Assembly (NCBI RefSeq): GCF_049898325.1
Contig: NZ_JAFCXL010000007.1
Coordinates: 62,001-126,000, forward strand
Origin: JAFCUW01 sp049898325
Lineage (GTDB): Bacteria; Pseudomonadota; Gammaproteobacteria; Burkholderiales; Burkholderiaceae_D
Direction: 5' to 3'
DNA length: 64,000 nt
The notes under the pieces were generated by a model, which ran no database searches, had not been told where the DNA came from, and saw nothing but the letters and a program-made list of their open reading frames with translations. The translations under genes were made by a program, and so were the position numbers. Positions 51,602 to 60,692 of this stretch are shown in pieces. How positions within the stretch are numbered: position 1 is the first letter of the stretch; the number at the start of each line of letters is the position of its first letter.

Positions 51602-54600
51602 TCAGTGTGGTGCGCGGAGGGTGGGGGCGGGGCCGCGCGCCGCCGCTCCCGCTTGTGCGTGCGCCCGGTCGATCGCGGCAAGCAGTTGGCGCGCGCTGTC
51701 GGCCCAGGTCAGCCACGGCATGCCGGTCGACGGCGGCGCTGCCGCCCGCGCGTGGAGGGCGAGCCAGGCGCTGATGCTGTCGGCCAGGTCGGCGGCGCTG
51801 GTGCCGGAAAAATAGAAGGCGTGCTCCCCGGCGACCTCGACAAACACGGGGATGTCGCGGGCGATGATGGGCAGGCCCTGCTGGGCCGCTTCGATCAGGG
51901 GCAGGCCAAAGCCTTCGCCCAGGCTGGCCGCCAGCAGGCAGGCGCTGGCCGCGTACACGCGCTGCAGGTACTCGTCGCTGATCGCTTCGAGCCAGAACAG
52001 GCGGCGCCCGCTTTCCTTGTGGCCGCGCAGGCGGCGCACCAGGGCGTCGACCAGCCAGCCCTGCTTGCCAACGATGACGAGGTTGACCTGCTGGCCGGCT
52101 TTCCACAGGAGCTCGAACGCGGCCAGTGCCTGCGCGTGCGATTTGCGCGGCTCGAGCGTGCCCACCATCAGGAAGGTGGGACGCGCCGCCAGCGCCGCCA
52201 GCACCGTGTCGGCATCGTCCGGCAGGCCCGCGCTGGGCGCCGAGGCGGCAATGTCGGCGCCCAGGTGGAACACGCCGATGTGGAAGGGGCGTTGCGGCGC
52301 CACGCCGTGCGCGCCCATCCACTGGCGCACTTCATCGGCCACGGCGGCGGAAATGCACAGCGCACCGTCGCCGGCGGTGACGACCTCGAGCCATTGGCCA
52401 TGGTGCTTGGCCGCATGGCGGCCGAAGGCGTCCGGCAAGATGACGGGCAGCAGGTCATAGATGACGAAGTGCACCTGCACGCCGCGCGCGCGCAGGCGCT
52501 GGTAGTAGTCGCGGTGGGCCGCCACCACGTGCGGCTGCAGGTCGAGGCCCAGAAAGATGTCGCCGGGCAGGGGGTCGATGACGGCATCGTCGAGCAGCGG
52601 CGGGCAATCGAGCACCCCTTGCGTGTAGCGGCGCGCGTAGCGATAGCCGTGCTGGGCGGTGGCGTAGACGGGCTCGACCTGGAAGCCGTGCGGCGGCCTG
52701 GCCAGCAATTCGCGCAGGATGCTGCGCACCACCCGCTGGATGCCGCTGCGGGCGTCGCGCTGCACCAGTTCGGAGATATCGACCAGCAACTGGCGCCGTG
52801 CCGGCCGCGGTGCCAGCGCGGCGGCGGCGGCGGCGGCCACGGCGATCCACGGGGCCTCTTGCGCGGGCGCGTGCTCAAGTTGGGCCAGCGCCACCTTCAG
52901 GGTGGCCTCGCTGCCGGCGCGCGCGGCGTACGCCGCCTCGATGACGTGCGCGTACTGGTCGGCGCAGTGGCGCGGCGCGTGCGCCTGGCCGATGATGGCG
53001 CGCGCCCGTTCGCCCAGCGCTGCGCGCTGCGCCGGCGCGCGCCACAAGCGGGTCAGCGCGTCGACCAGCGCGGCGTCGTCGAAGTCGTCGGCCAGCTTGC
53101 ATACCCCGTCATCGGGCAGATCGGCCATGCTGCCGTTGGCGTTGACGATGGTGGGCAAGCCGTAGTTCATGCAGTCGAGTACGGCGGCCGAGGTCTCGCC
53201 GCGCGAGCGCGTGCGCAGTTGCACGGCCATATCGGCAACGCTGAGCCATTGGCGAAATACCGTCATGTCGGTCCAGCCGGTGATGCGGATGCGATCGCCG
53301 GCGCCGGTGGCGTCGATCGCCGCCTGCAGCGCGGCGCCGTATTCGCCGACCGGGTTGTCGCCCACGAACACAAGCACGCAGCCGCTGTCGGCGGCCAGCG
53401 GGGAGGCCAGCCAGGCGTCCAGCAATCGCCGGTTGAGCTTGCTCGGGCCCAGCATGCCGAAGCTGCATACGACAAACGCGTCGTCCGCCAGGTCCAGCGC
53501 GCGGCGCGCCGCCGTGCGCTCGGCCGGCACGTGCGGCGCCCGCAGCAGGGCAATGACGGCCCAGTCGCGCGCGGCGTCTTCGCCATACCACTGCGCCGCC
53601 AGCCGGCGCGAGCTGTCGGAATGCACGATCAGCTGGCGCGCCCGTTGCAGCACGGCGAGGTTGCACGGATAGGCCCACACCACGTCGGCCGTGTCGGCGG
53701 CGTGAAAGCGCGCCTGCAGGGCGCCGTAGCCGTGGCCGTCGTACAGGGCGCGCGCCCAATAGCCGGGCCGGTAGCCCGTCACTTCCATGTGCGCGCTGAT
53801 CCCGGAGAGGAAGAAATCGTGCAGCACCACCACGCCGGGCACGTCGTCGAGCAGGCCGAACATGTGCTGGTGGTGGTCGGAATTGCCGAAGTGGTAGAGC
53901 ACGCGGTCGTAGTCGGCCCCGTGCTGGCGCAGCCAGTCGCTGTTGCGCACGCCGCAGTTGGCGCGGATCCATGGCGTGGCCACGCCGGGCTGATCGACGA
54001 TGACGTCGATGTTGTAATGGCGCGCCAGTTCCGGCAACAGTTCGGCACTGTAATCGGCGATGCCGCTGCGCGCCGGCGGCAGCGGCGACACGAAGGCCAG
54101 CCGCAGCCGCCGCGCCGGCAGCGCCGCGGGCGCGGGCGCGCCCACACGTTCGTGCCAGGCGAGCAGGGCGGCCAGGGCGGTCTGTGCGCTGGTGTCCCAG
54201 GAAAATGCCTGCGCCCGTTCAAGGCCATGGCGTTCGAGTTCGGCGCGGAAATCGGCGTCGCCCAGCACCTGGGCGATTTTTTGCGCCATCTGCGCCGCGC
54301 TGTGGGGGTCGAACAGGGCGTCGGCGCGCTTGACCACTTCCGGCAGGCTCGAGGTGTTGGCGGCAATCACGGCGCGGCCGCAGGACATCGCTTCCAGCGC
54401 GGGCAGGCCGAAGCCTTCATGCAGCGAGGGAAAGACAAACGCGGCGCACAGCTGGTACAGGGCGACCAGGTCCGCTTCCGGCACGTAGCCCGTCAGCACC
54501 AGTTCGTCGCTGTGCAAGCCGGCCGAACGGGCCAGCGCGGTGAGCCGCTGGCGCGCCGCCGGCTCGACCGAACAGACGATCGCCAGCTGGTGGCCCTGGC

Positions 54601-55363
54601 GCAGCGACGGCGGCAACAGCGCATATGCGCCGATCAGGCCCTCGACATTCTTGCGGTGGTCGATGCCACCGGTGTACATCAGGTAGGGCCGGGCCAGGCC
54701 GTAGCGCTGGCGCAGGGCGGCGGCGGCGGCGGGCGCGGGCGTGCCGGCGACGAAATGGCCGTCCGCCGCCGTCGAGATGGTGGTGCAGGCCGCCGCCGGC
54801 ACGCCCAGGTGCTCGAGCGCCTCGCCGCGCGAGGACGCGGAGATGGCCAGCAACAAGTCGGCCCGGCGCAGATGGTCGAGCTTGTTTTCGTACCAGGCCT
54901 CGACCACCGGGTTGTCCAGGTAGGGCTGGCGCCGGATCAGGGGAATCAGGTCGTACAGGATGACCGCGGTGGGCAGGTGCGCTCCCAGCGCGCCGATGCT
55001 GGTGACGGCGTCGTCGCCCAGCCCTTCGAACAGGCTCGACACCAGCACCACGTCGGGCGCCAGGCCGGCCAGGAAGGTTTCCCGCACCAGCTCGGCGGCG
55101 CCACGGCGCCAGCGGGCATCGTCGGCGCCGCCGGCCACGCCCTCGGCGCCGTCCCAGACGCGGATGGCGTCCTGGCCCAGGCTGGCGTCGAAGGCGGCGC
55201 GCAGGGGCTCGATGGTGTCGGCGAAGGCGCCATTGAGCGCCAGCACGATCTCATGGGGGCCGCGCTGGCGCACCAGCGCGTGCGTGAGCGCCATCACGTA
55301 GCGGCCGATACCGCGCTGGCGGTTGCTCGCCTGGGCGCCCTGCATGTCGATCACGATACGCAT
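51602..55363 (-). CDS. Triple-domain GT4 glycosyltransferase for polysaccharide backbone
   Basis: A very large 1253-residue cytoplasmic protein with three GT-B-fold family 4 domains (about 1-410, 418-815, 855-1245). The E-x7-E donor-site motifs are EGFGLPALE (316-324) and EGFGLPLIE (1150-1158); the middle domain has GETSAAVLD (722-730) and may be atypical. Fused multi-domain transferases such as WbdA polymerise ABC-exported O antigens. It overlaps the methyltransferase gene by one base (TGATG) and lies in the Wzm/Wzt operon. Linkages and sugars cannot be predicted. Confidence 0.9.
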   Translation of the reverse strand: MRIVIDMQGAQASNRQRGIGRYVMALTHALVRQRGPHEIVLALNGAFADTIEPLRAAFDASLGQDAIRVWDGAEGVAGGADDARWRRGAAELVRETFLAGLAPDVVLVSSLFEGLGDDAVTSIGALGAHLPTAVILYDLIPLIRRQPYLDNPVVEAWYENKLDHLRRADLLLAISASSRGEALEHLGVPAAACTTISTAADGHFVAGTPAPAAAAALRQRYGLARPYLMYTGGIDHRKNVEGLIGAYALLPPSLRQGHQLAIVCSVEPAARQRLTALARSAGLHSDELVLTGYVPEADLVALYQLCAAFVFPSLHEGFGLPALEAMSCGRAVIAANTSSLPEVVKRADALFDPHSAAQMAQKIAQVLGDADFRAELERHGLERAQAFSWDTSAQTALAALLAWHERVGAPAPAALPARRLRLAFVSPLPPARSGIADYSAELLPELARHYNIDVIVDQPGVATPWIRANCGVRNSDWLRQHGADYDRVLYHFGNSDHHQHMFGLLDDVPGVVVLHDFFLSGISAHMEVTGYRPGYWARALYDGHGYGALQARFHAADTADVVWAYPCNLAVLQRARQLIVHSDSSRRLAAQWYGEDAARDWAVIALLRAPHVPAERTAARRALDLADDAFVVCSFGMLGPSKLNRRLLDAWLASPLAADSGCVLVFVGDNPVGEYGAALQAAIDATGAGDRIRITGWTDMTVFRQWLSVADMAVQLRTRSRGETSAAVLDCMNYGLPTIVNANGSMADLPDDGVCKLADDFDDAALVDALTRLWRAPAQRAALGERARAIIGQAHAPRHCADQYAHVIEAAYAARAGSEATLKVALAQLEHAPAQEAPWIAVAAAAAAALAPRPARRQLLVDISELVQRDARSGIQRVVRSILRELLARPPHGFQVEPVYATAQHGYRYARRYTQGVLDCPPLLDDAVIDPLPGDIFLGLDLQPHVVAAHRDYYQRLRARGVQVHFVIYDLLPVILPDAFGRHAAKHHGQWLEVVTAGDGALCISAAVADEVRQWMGAHGVAPQRPFHIGVFHLGADIAASAPSAGLPDDADTVLAALAARPTFLMVGTLEPRKSHAQALAAFELLWKAGQQVNLVIVGKQGWLVDALVRRLRGHKESGRRLFWLEAISDEYLQRVYAASACLLAASLGEGFGLPLIEAAQQGLPIIARDIPVFVEVAGEHAFYFSGTSAADLADSISAWLALHARAAAPPSTGMPWLTWADSARQLLAAIDRAHAQAGAAARGPAPTLRAPH

Positions 55364-57018
55364 CAATGGTCCTTGGTAGGGGCGGCTTTGCGCAGGCCCA
55401 GATATAAACGTCCCGCACGCTCGCTCAGCTGCGCGGGATGCAGCGCGCCGTCGGCGCCGTTGATGCGGCTGCGCTCGTCGGCGTCGGCGCTGACGGTGGC
55501 ATGGCGCAGCCGCGCCTTGAGTGCCGGATGGGAACCGAGCACGCCCCTGGCCAGCTGGCTCAGGCGTCCATTGGCCAGCACCGCGCGCACTGCCCAGCGC
55601 ACCGCCCGGCGCGCCAGCGCCAGCGTGCGCCGGCGCAGGGCGGGCGGCACGCGCCGGGCCAGCCGGGCGCTGCGCCGCGCCAGGCTGGCGGCGCCGCGCA
55701 AGGGCGCGCTCAGGCGCCAGGAGCTGCTGCGCAGCAGCGCCAGGCGGGTTTGTTCTCTTTGCTCGGCAATGGTGTACCAGTGGTGCGACCAATGCTGGAG
55801 GTCGGCGATTTTCGCTTCCAGCGCCGCCTCGGTCGATGCCTGCTGCTCGCTCAGCGTCGCCATCTGCGCCGCTTGTTCGTCGCGCAACTGGCGCAAAAGC
55901 TCGACCAGGGCCAGGCTGTCGTGCCGGGCGTCGTCGATCAATGCCAGCTCGCGCTCGGCGGCATCGGTGCGCAGTCGCTCGGCCGCCAGCGCCTGCTCGG
56001 CGGCGGCGGCGCGTGCCTGCGCAGCCAGCCAGTCCTCGGTGGCGGCGGCGTCGCGCGCCTGCTCGATCGCCACCACGCGCTCGAGCGCGGCGCAGGCCTC
56101 GCACTGTCGGGCCAGCGCGCTTTCCAGGCCCTCATACGCTTCGCGCTGCCGGGCCAGCGCGCTTTCCAGGCCCTCGTACGCTTCGCGCTGCCGGGCCAGC
56201 GCCTGCTCGGCCCCTTGCCCGTGGGCACTGGCGGCGTTCCATTCATTGCGCAACCATAGCGCGTGTTCCTCGGCGCGGCGGGCGTTCTCGGCCGCCTCGG
56301 TGAGGAGGCGATGGCACCAGGGCGCGCTGGCCAGCCCGCTCAGCTGGGCGCCGTCGAAGACATTCGGCGGCGCGGTGAAGGCGGCGGCCAGTTCGGCGTG
56401 CTCGGCGGCCACATAAAACCGGTTCAAGCCGTCGAAATACACGAACAGGTAGCCGGCCGCCGTCACCAGCGGGTCCCAGCCGGCGAAATCGGCCTCGGGC
56501 GAGCCGGGCCTGGTCGCTTCGACCACCAGCACCCACGGCCGCAGGGTGCTGCTGTCCCAGCCCCGCAAGACCTGCTCTTCAAAACCCTCGACATCGATTT
56601 TCAGCCAGTGCACGGTGCGCCCGGCCAGGTGGGCCAGGGCCGAGCGCATTGTCAGCATCGGCACTTGCACGCTGCGCGCCGGCATGCCGCTGTCGTTGCG
56701 GTGCTGGTCGGCGTACGCGTCCACCGCCGTGCTCAGGCCCGAATCGTCGATCACGTGCAATTCGAGCGTGCCGTCGGTGGCGCCGAGCGCCACTTGCAGG
56801 ACGGTGTCGTTCGGGCGCGCCTGGCGCAACAATTGCGCGTAGGCGGGCACGGGCTCGACGTGCACGCCGTGCCAGCCCGCTTCGTGAAAGGCCATGCTGA
56901 CGGAGTCGACGACGGGATGCTGGGCGCCGATATCGACATACAAGCCCCCGCTCACGTGGCCCAGCGCGCGCCACAGCATGACGTCTTCAAAATTTTGTGC
57001 GTATGAAATGATACTCAT
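55363..57018 (-). CDS. FkbM-type methyltransferase fused to a long coiled coil
   Basis: A 551-residue protein. Residues 1-215 form an FkbM SAM methyltransferase (GLYVDIGAQHPVVDSVS, VHVEPVPAY, WLKIDVEGFEEQVLRG). Residues about 240-430 are a Glu/Ala/Arg coiled coil with 14-residue repeats (ALARQREAYEGLES at 273-286 and 287-300, a worn third at 301-314). Residues about 430-490 are Arg/Ala-rich and amphipathic, suited to membrane binding. It is between wzt and the multi-domain GT4, both overlapping. This layout mirrors WbdD of E. coli O9a, a methyl-capping enzyme with a coiled-coil ruler. Capping role inferred. Confidence 0.88.
   Translation of the reverse strand: MSIISYAQNFEDVMLWRALGHVSGGLYVDIGAQHPVVDSVSMAFHEAGWHGVHVEPVPAYAQLLRQARPNDTVLQVALGATDGTLELHVIDDSGLSTAVDAYADQHRNDSGMPARSVQVPMLTMRSALAHLAGRTVHWLKIDVEGFEEQVLRGWDSSTLRPWVLVVEATRPGSPEADFAGWDPLVTAAGYLFVYFDGLNRFYVAAEHAELAAAFTAPPNVFDGAQLSGLASAPWCHRLLTEAAENARRAEEHALWLRNEWNAASAHGQGAEQALARQREAYEGLESALARQREAYEGLESALARQCEACAALERVVAIEQARDAAATEDWLAAQARAAAAEQALAAERLRTDAAERELALIDDARHDSLALVELLRQLRDEQAAQMATLSEQQASTEAALEAKIADLQHWSHHWYTIAEQREQTRLALLRSSSWRLSAPLRGAASLARRSARLARRVPPALRRRTLALARRAVRWAVRAVLANGRLSQLARGVLGSHPALKARLRHATVSADADERSRINGADGALHPAQLSERAGRLYLGLRKAAPTKDH
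56109..56192. repeat. Two 42-bp tandem repeats in the coiled-coil coding region
   Basis: 56109-56150 and 56151-56192 differ by one base (CATACG versus CGTACG) and encode two copies of a 14-residue, two-heptad unit. The high identity implies a recent duplication that lengthens the coiled coil by about two heptads. Confidence 0.88.
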
Positions 57019-58265
57019 GCTTGTCCGCCGTCGGTGCGACGTGTGATGGCAAAGCCGGCATCGAGCCAGTTGCTGCCAATAAAATAGTCGTGGTCGACGT
57101 TGAGCACGTCGAACACCAGCAGATTGTCGACCCACTGATAATTGTCGGTCAGGTGATTGTCGGTGCTCACCAGCGCCGGCGAGACCGAGTAGGAACCGGG
57201 CCCCAGCGAGCAGGTGAAGGGCAGGCGGAAGGTGACCAGCTCGCCCGCGCCCAGCGCATGCTCGACCTGGCGCGTGTGCCAGGTGTTGGTGCCCCACACC
57301 ACGTGGCCTTGCTTGTCGCGGATCATGTAACCGAGCACCAGGCGGGGGATGGCGGCGTGGATCGACGCCTCCAGCACCAGTTCGAGGGCCTGGCCCACGC
57401 GCGCCGCCGCCACCTCGTCGCCGCTGGCGGCGTCGACCAGCCGCAGGCTGTGCACGCGCGCCTCGCCGCTGCCGCTCCGGGTGAGCAGCCAGCCGTTGTG
57501 GGCGCGCTTCTGCTCGACCGTCATGCCGGCGTTTTCTTTCTCCGCCACCATCGCATTATAAAAATCGACCACCTCGTCGGGCGGACCGTCCTTCAGTACC
57601 CGGCCCTTGTCGAGCAGGATCACGCGGTCGCACAGGGCGCGCACGTCGCTCATGCTGTGGGTCACCAGCATGATGGAGACGCCGTCGGCACGGAACTGGC
57701 GGATGCGGTCGAAACTTTTATGCTGAAAATAACTGTCGCCCACCGACAGCGCCTCGTCGACGATGAGCAGGTCGGGACGAAACGCGGTGGCCACGCTGAA
57801 GGCCACGCGCATCTGCATGCCGCTCGAATAGGTGCGCACGGCCTGGTCGAAATAGGCGCCGATTTCCGCGAACGCTTCGATGTCGGCCATGGCGGCGTTG
57901 ATTTGGGGCAGCGAGTAGCCCATCAGGCCGGCCGAGTGGTAGGCGTTCTGGCGCCCCGTCAGGTCGGGATTGAAGCCCATGCCCAGTTCGAGGATGGCGG
58001 CGACCTTGCCGCGCACGTGGGCGGCGCCCTCACTGGGCTGGGTGGTGCCCGTGATCAGCTTGAGCAGGGTGCTCTTGCCGGCGCCGTTCTGGCCGACGAT
58101 GCCGACCGCTTCGCCAGGGCCGATGGCAAAACTGACGTCGCGCAAGACCCAGTGTTCGCTGCGTGGCTTGACCGAGGCAATGAACCAGCTGGCGACGCGG
58201 CGCAGCTCGCTGCCCCACTGGCGGTAGGCTTTGCCCAGCTTGTGTACCTGCAGTTCGCCGCTCAT
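57015..58265 (-). CDS. wzt: Polysaccharide ABC transporter ATPase Wzt with C-terminal glycan-binding domain
   Basis: A 416-residue protein: ABC ATPase (Walker A VGQNGAGKST, signature TYSSGMQMRVAF, Walker B LLIVDEALSVGD) in residues 1-240 and a Wzt-C beta-sandwich (about 255-416). In E. coli O8/O9a this C-terminal domain recognises the methyl cap of the finished chain before export. Its start overlaps the wzm stop (ATGA), and its stop overlaps the methyltransferase start. Presence of the domain argues that this glycan is end-capped. Confidence 0.95.
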   Translation of the reverse strand: MSGELQVHKLGKAYRQWGSELRRVASWFIASVKPRSEHWVLRDVSFAIGPGEAVGIVGQNGAGKSTLLKLITGTTQPSEGAAHVRGKVAAILELGMGFNPDLTGRQNAYHSAGLMGYSLPQINAAMADIEAFAEIGAYFDQAVRTYSSGMQMRVAFSVATAFRPDLLIVDEALSVGDSYFQHKSFDRIRQFRADGVSIMLVTHSMSDVRALCDRVILLDKGRVLKDGPPDEVVDFYNAMVAEKENAGMTVEQKRAHNGWLLTRSGSGEARVHSLRLVDAASGDEVAAARVGQALELVLEASIHAAIPRLVLGYMIRDKQGHVVWGTNTWHTRQVEHALGAGELVTFRLPFTCSLGPGSYSVSPALVSTDNHLTDNYQWVDNLLVFDVLNVDHDYFIGSNWLDAGFAITRRTDGGQA

Positions 58266-59056
58266 AACTGGTCCACCATTTCCGGGCTGGCGCGCCGGAA
58301 CAGCACCATGGAGAACCCCAGCAGGAGCGTGGCCACCAGCGCCGCGATGGCCAGCGCCGACCAGTCCGGCGGCCGGTTGTAGAGCAACACCTCCTGGTAG
58401 CCGGTGACGATGGGCAGCAGGGGATTGAGGGCGATGGCGCTGTGGTATTGCGCGGGAATGATGGTGGGCATGTAGACGATGGGGGTGAACCAGTACAGCA
58501 ATTGCATCAGCACGGGCACCACCTGGCCCACATCGCGCATGAAGACATTGAGCACGCCCAGGCCCAGGCCGATGCCGAGCGCCAGCGCAATATTGACCAG
58601 CAGAAGCAGGGGCAGATACAGCAAGCTCAAACCGGGGGCGTGGCCCAGCACGCCAAAAATGACGAGGATCGCGGCGAACAAGAGCACATTGTTGACCAGC
58701 GCGCTGCCCGTGACGATCAGGGGCAGGGCAATGCGGGGAAACACCAGTTTTTTGAGGATGTTGCCGTTGTCGATGAACAGGGTCAGGCAGCGGTTGACGA
58801 TTTCCGCGAACAACGACCAGCTCAGCGTGCCCGCCATCAGGTAAATCGCGTAGGCATAGGGGTTATTGATGCCCGGAAGCTTTGCCGACAGCACCGCCGA
58901 CAGCACGAAGGCGAAGATCAGCACGTGCGACAGGGGGTTGAGGATCATCCATAGCCCGCCCAGCCGGCTGCGCACGAACTTGCTGCGCAATTCCGTCTTG
59001 ATGGACGAAAAAATGAAAAAACGGTAGCGCCAGGCGCCGAGCAACATTCCAAGCAT
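58262..59056 (-). CDS. wzm: Polysaccharide ABC transporter permease Wzm
   Basis: A 264-residue ABC-2 type permease with six transmembrane helices (FVRSRLGGLWMILNPLSHVLI; LYWFTPIVYMPTIIPAQ). With Wzt it exports undecaprenyl-linked polysaccharide. It opens the minus-strand glycan operon. AAAGG precedes the ATG at 59056. A 15-bp tandem duplication lies just upstream. Confidence 0.95.
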   Translation of the reverse strand: MLGMLLGAWRYRFFIFSSIKTELRSKFVRSRLGGLWMILNPLSHVLIFAFVLSAVLSAKLPGINNPYAYAIYLMAGTLSWSLFAEIVNRCLTLFIDNGNILKKLVFPRIALPLIVTGSALVNNVLLFAAILVIFGVLGHAPGLSLLYLPLLLLVNIALALGIGLGLGVLNVFMRDVGQVVPVLMQLLYWFTPIVYMPTIIPAQYHSAIALNPLLPIVTGYQEVLLYNRPPDWSALAIAALVATLLLGFSMVLFRRASPEMVDQL

Positions 59057-59068
59057 TCAGGGCCTTTA

Positions 59069-59098
59069 AGAAAACGACGCGCCAGAAAACGACGCGCC
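59069..59098. repeat. 15-bp perfect tandem duplication upstream of wzm
   Basis: AGAAAACGACGCGCC occurs twice head to tail at 59069-59083 and 59084-59098, 13 bp before the wzm start, in the leader or promoter of the glycan operon. Confidence 0.85.
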
Positions 59099-59257
59099 AG
59101 ATACCGTCCGGCAGTGTATCACTATCAACGATGACGAAATGCTCACGTCGCCGCAACCGGGCGCACTTTATTTACCGCTATGGTAGGCGTTGACGGCAAG
59201 GCAAGGTGTGGCGCGCCGCCACCGGTACCGCGCGCACTGCTGACGCAGATCGTTACC

Positions 59258-60100
59258 TCATTGCGCGCACTGGGGACACGACACTTCGTACACGTAGCGG
59301 GGATCGAGTTGCTGGCGGGGCGTGACCACCGCGCGGCAGGCAAAACACTGCACCGTCACGCTGGGCTGCAATTGCGGGGTGAGGGCGGTGCGGTAGTCGA
59401 ACACGAAGCAGTCGCCGGTGTAGTGGGCGCCGCCCACCTCCTCGAAATACTTGAGGATGCCCCCTTCGAGCTGGTAGACACTGTCGTAACCAATGTTTTG
59501 CATGTGGATGGCGGCTTTTTCGCAGCGGATGCCGCCCGTGCAAAAGGTGACGACGGTCTTGTCGGCCAGCGCCGCCCGGTTCGCGGCTATGACTTCCGGA
59601 AACTCCGTGAATTTTTCGATGCGGTAGTCGATGGTGTTGTCAAACGTGCCCACATCGACTTCGAAGGCGTTGCGGGTATCGACCATCACCACCGGCTTGC
59701 CGTCGTCGTCGTGGCCCTGATCGAGCCAGCGCTTGAGGGTGGCGGCCTTGACCGCGGGCGCGCGCCCCAGTTCCGGCTGGATCAGGGGCATGCGCATGGT
59801 GATGATCTCTTTCTTGATCTTCACCAGCATGCGCTTGTGCGATTGCTCGTCCGAATAACTTTCTTTCACTTCCAGATCGGCGAAACGGGCGTCGCTGCGC
59901 ACCCACAGCAGGAAGCTGTCGATGTGGGCGCGGGTGCCCGACAGGAACAGGTTGATCCCTTCCGGGGTCAGCAGGATGGTGCCCTTCAGGCCCAGCGCCA
60001 GGCACGTTTCCTGGTAGCAGGGGCGGATCGCCTCGAGATCCTCGAAGGTGATGAATTTGTAGGCGGCGATGTTGACGAAGCGTTCGGTACTGGCTGGCAT
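59258..60100 (-). CDS. trhO: tRNA uridine(34) hydroxylase TrhO (rhodanese domain)
   Basis: A 280-residue protein of the UPF0176/TrhO family, which hydroxylates U34 of certain tRNAs. N-terminal domain (FVNIAAYKFITFEDLEAIR, GTILLTPEGINLFLSG), then a rhodanese domain with the catalytic cysteine in FCTGGIRCEKA, and a C-terminal Cys pair region (CFACRAVVTP, CPQCAQ). The ATG at 60100 is preferred because a TATAAT lies 32-37 bases upstream, which would leave the ATG at 60133 outside the transcript. Confidence 0.92.
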   Translation of the reverse strand: MPASTERFVNIAAYKFITFEDLEAIRPCYQETCLALGLKGTILLTPEGINLFLSGTRAHIDSFLLWVRSDARFADLEVKESYSDEQSHKRMLVKIKKEIITMRMPLIQPELGRAPAVKAATLKRWLDQGHDDDGKPVVMVDTRNAFEVDVGTFDNTIDYRIEKFTEFPEVIAANRAALADKTVVTFCTGGIRCEKAAIHMQNIGYDSVYQLEGGILKYFEEVGGAHYTGDCFVFDYRTALTPQLQPSVTVQCFACRAVVTPRQQLDPRYVYEVSCPQCAQ

Positions 60101-60131
60101 GGTGGCGATAAAAGTAAGCGGAGTAGCGTGC

Positions 60132-60137
60132 ATTATA
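60132..60137 (-). promoter_or_regulatory. Likely -10 box (TATAAT) of trhO
   Basis: TATAAT on the minus strand, about 32 bases before the trhO ATG. No clear -35 hexamer sits at the usual distance; the upstream sequence is a G-run and the terminator of the next gene. Confidence 0.5.
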
Positions 60138-60154
60138 AACCGCCCCCCAAAACG

Positions 60155-60189
60155 AAAAAAAGGCAAGATCGACGATCTTGCCCCTTTTT
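60155..60189 (-). terminator. Bidirectional intrinsic terminator
   Basis: A 10-bp stem GGCAAGATCG / CGATCTTGCC with a one-base loop, flanked by seven A on the left and CCTTTTT on the right. On the minus strand it ends the Ala/Lys-rich gene with seven T. Confidence 0.9.
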
Positions 60190-60201
60190 GATTACAACAG
60201 C

Positions 60202-60519
60202 TTACTTCGTCTCGCCCTTGGTGGCGCTGGTCATGGCGCTGGCGTCGGCCGCGACGGCAGCCTTGGCTTTTTTCGCCTTGGCCTTGGTTTTTGCTTTGGC
60301 AACCTTGGCGTCCGCTTTCACTTCGGCCGTGGCCGCCTTGGCATCGGCCTTGGCGACGGTGCCGGCAGCCTTGGTTTCAGCGACGGCCACCTTGGCGTCC
60401 GCCTTGACTTCCGCTTTTGCCACTTTGGCATCGGCTTTCACGGCCGCCGGCGTGGCGGTCTGGGCAAAGGCGCTGGTGGCGGCGAGGGTGACAAACAGTG
60501 CGGCGAAAAGGTTTTTCAT
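60202..60519 (-). CDS. Exported Ala/Lys-rich repetitive protein
   Basis: A 105-residue protein with a signal peptide (1-19, SAFAQ) and a mature chain of repeated KADAKVAKAEV-type units, rich in Ala, Lys and Val. It ends with a KAKTKAKAKKAKA stretch, then a neutral tail. It looks like a long amphipathic or disordered helix in the periplasm. AGGGAC lies before the ATG. It has its own strong terminator and so is probably a single-gene transcript. The function is unknown. Confidence 0.78.
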   Translation of the reverse strand: MKNLFAALFVTLAATSAFAQTATPAAVKADAKVAKAEVKADAKVAVAETKAAGTVAKADAKAATAEVKADAKVAKAKTKAKAKKAKAAVAADASAMTSATKGETK

Positions 60520-60692
60520 GGAAGTCCCTGGGTTGTTGTGGTTGAGTTGCCCTTCATTAACGCCGGGCAAATCATGCCCGTTGACACGATTACATTTGCT
60601 TACAGTGGCGTCCCTGCCACGGCGGGCTGTGCCGCGATTTGACGGTCAGGGAGTAAAATAGGACTTCTTCGCAGCGCAGCAGATTGCCAAAA

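Noticed and set aside
51482..56416. A 1644-codon open frame on the plus strand across the glycan operon
   Set aside because: It is antisense to the GT4 and FkbM genes, has low-complexity Arg/Gly/Ala composition and no domain; GC-rich third positions keep the antisense frame open.
60101..60166. Longer N-terminus for TrhO from 60133 or 60166
   Set aside because: A TATAAT lies at 60132-60137 on the same strand, so transcription would begin downstream of those codons, and the family's conserved part starts after 60100.
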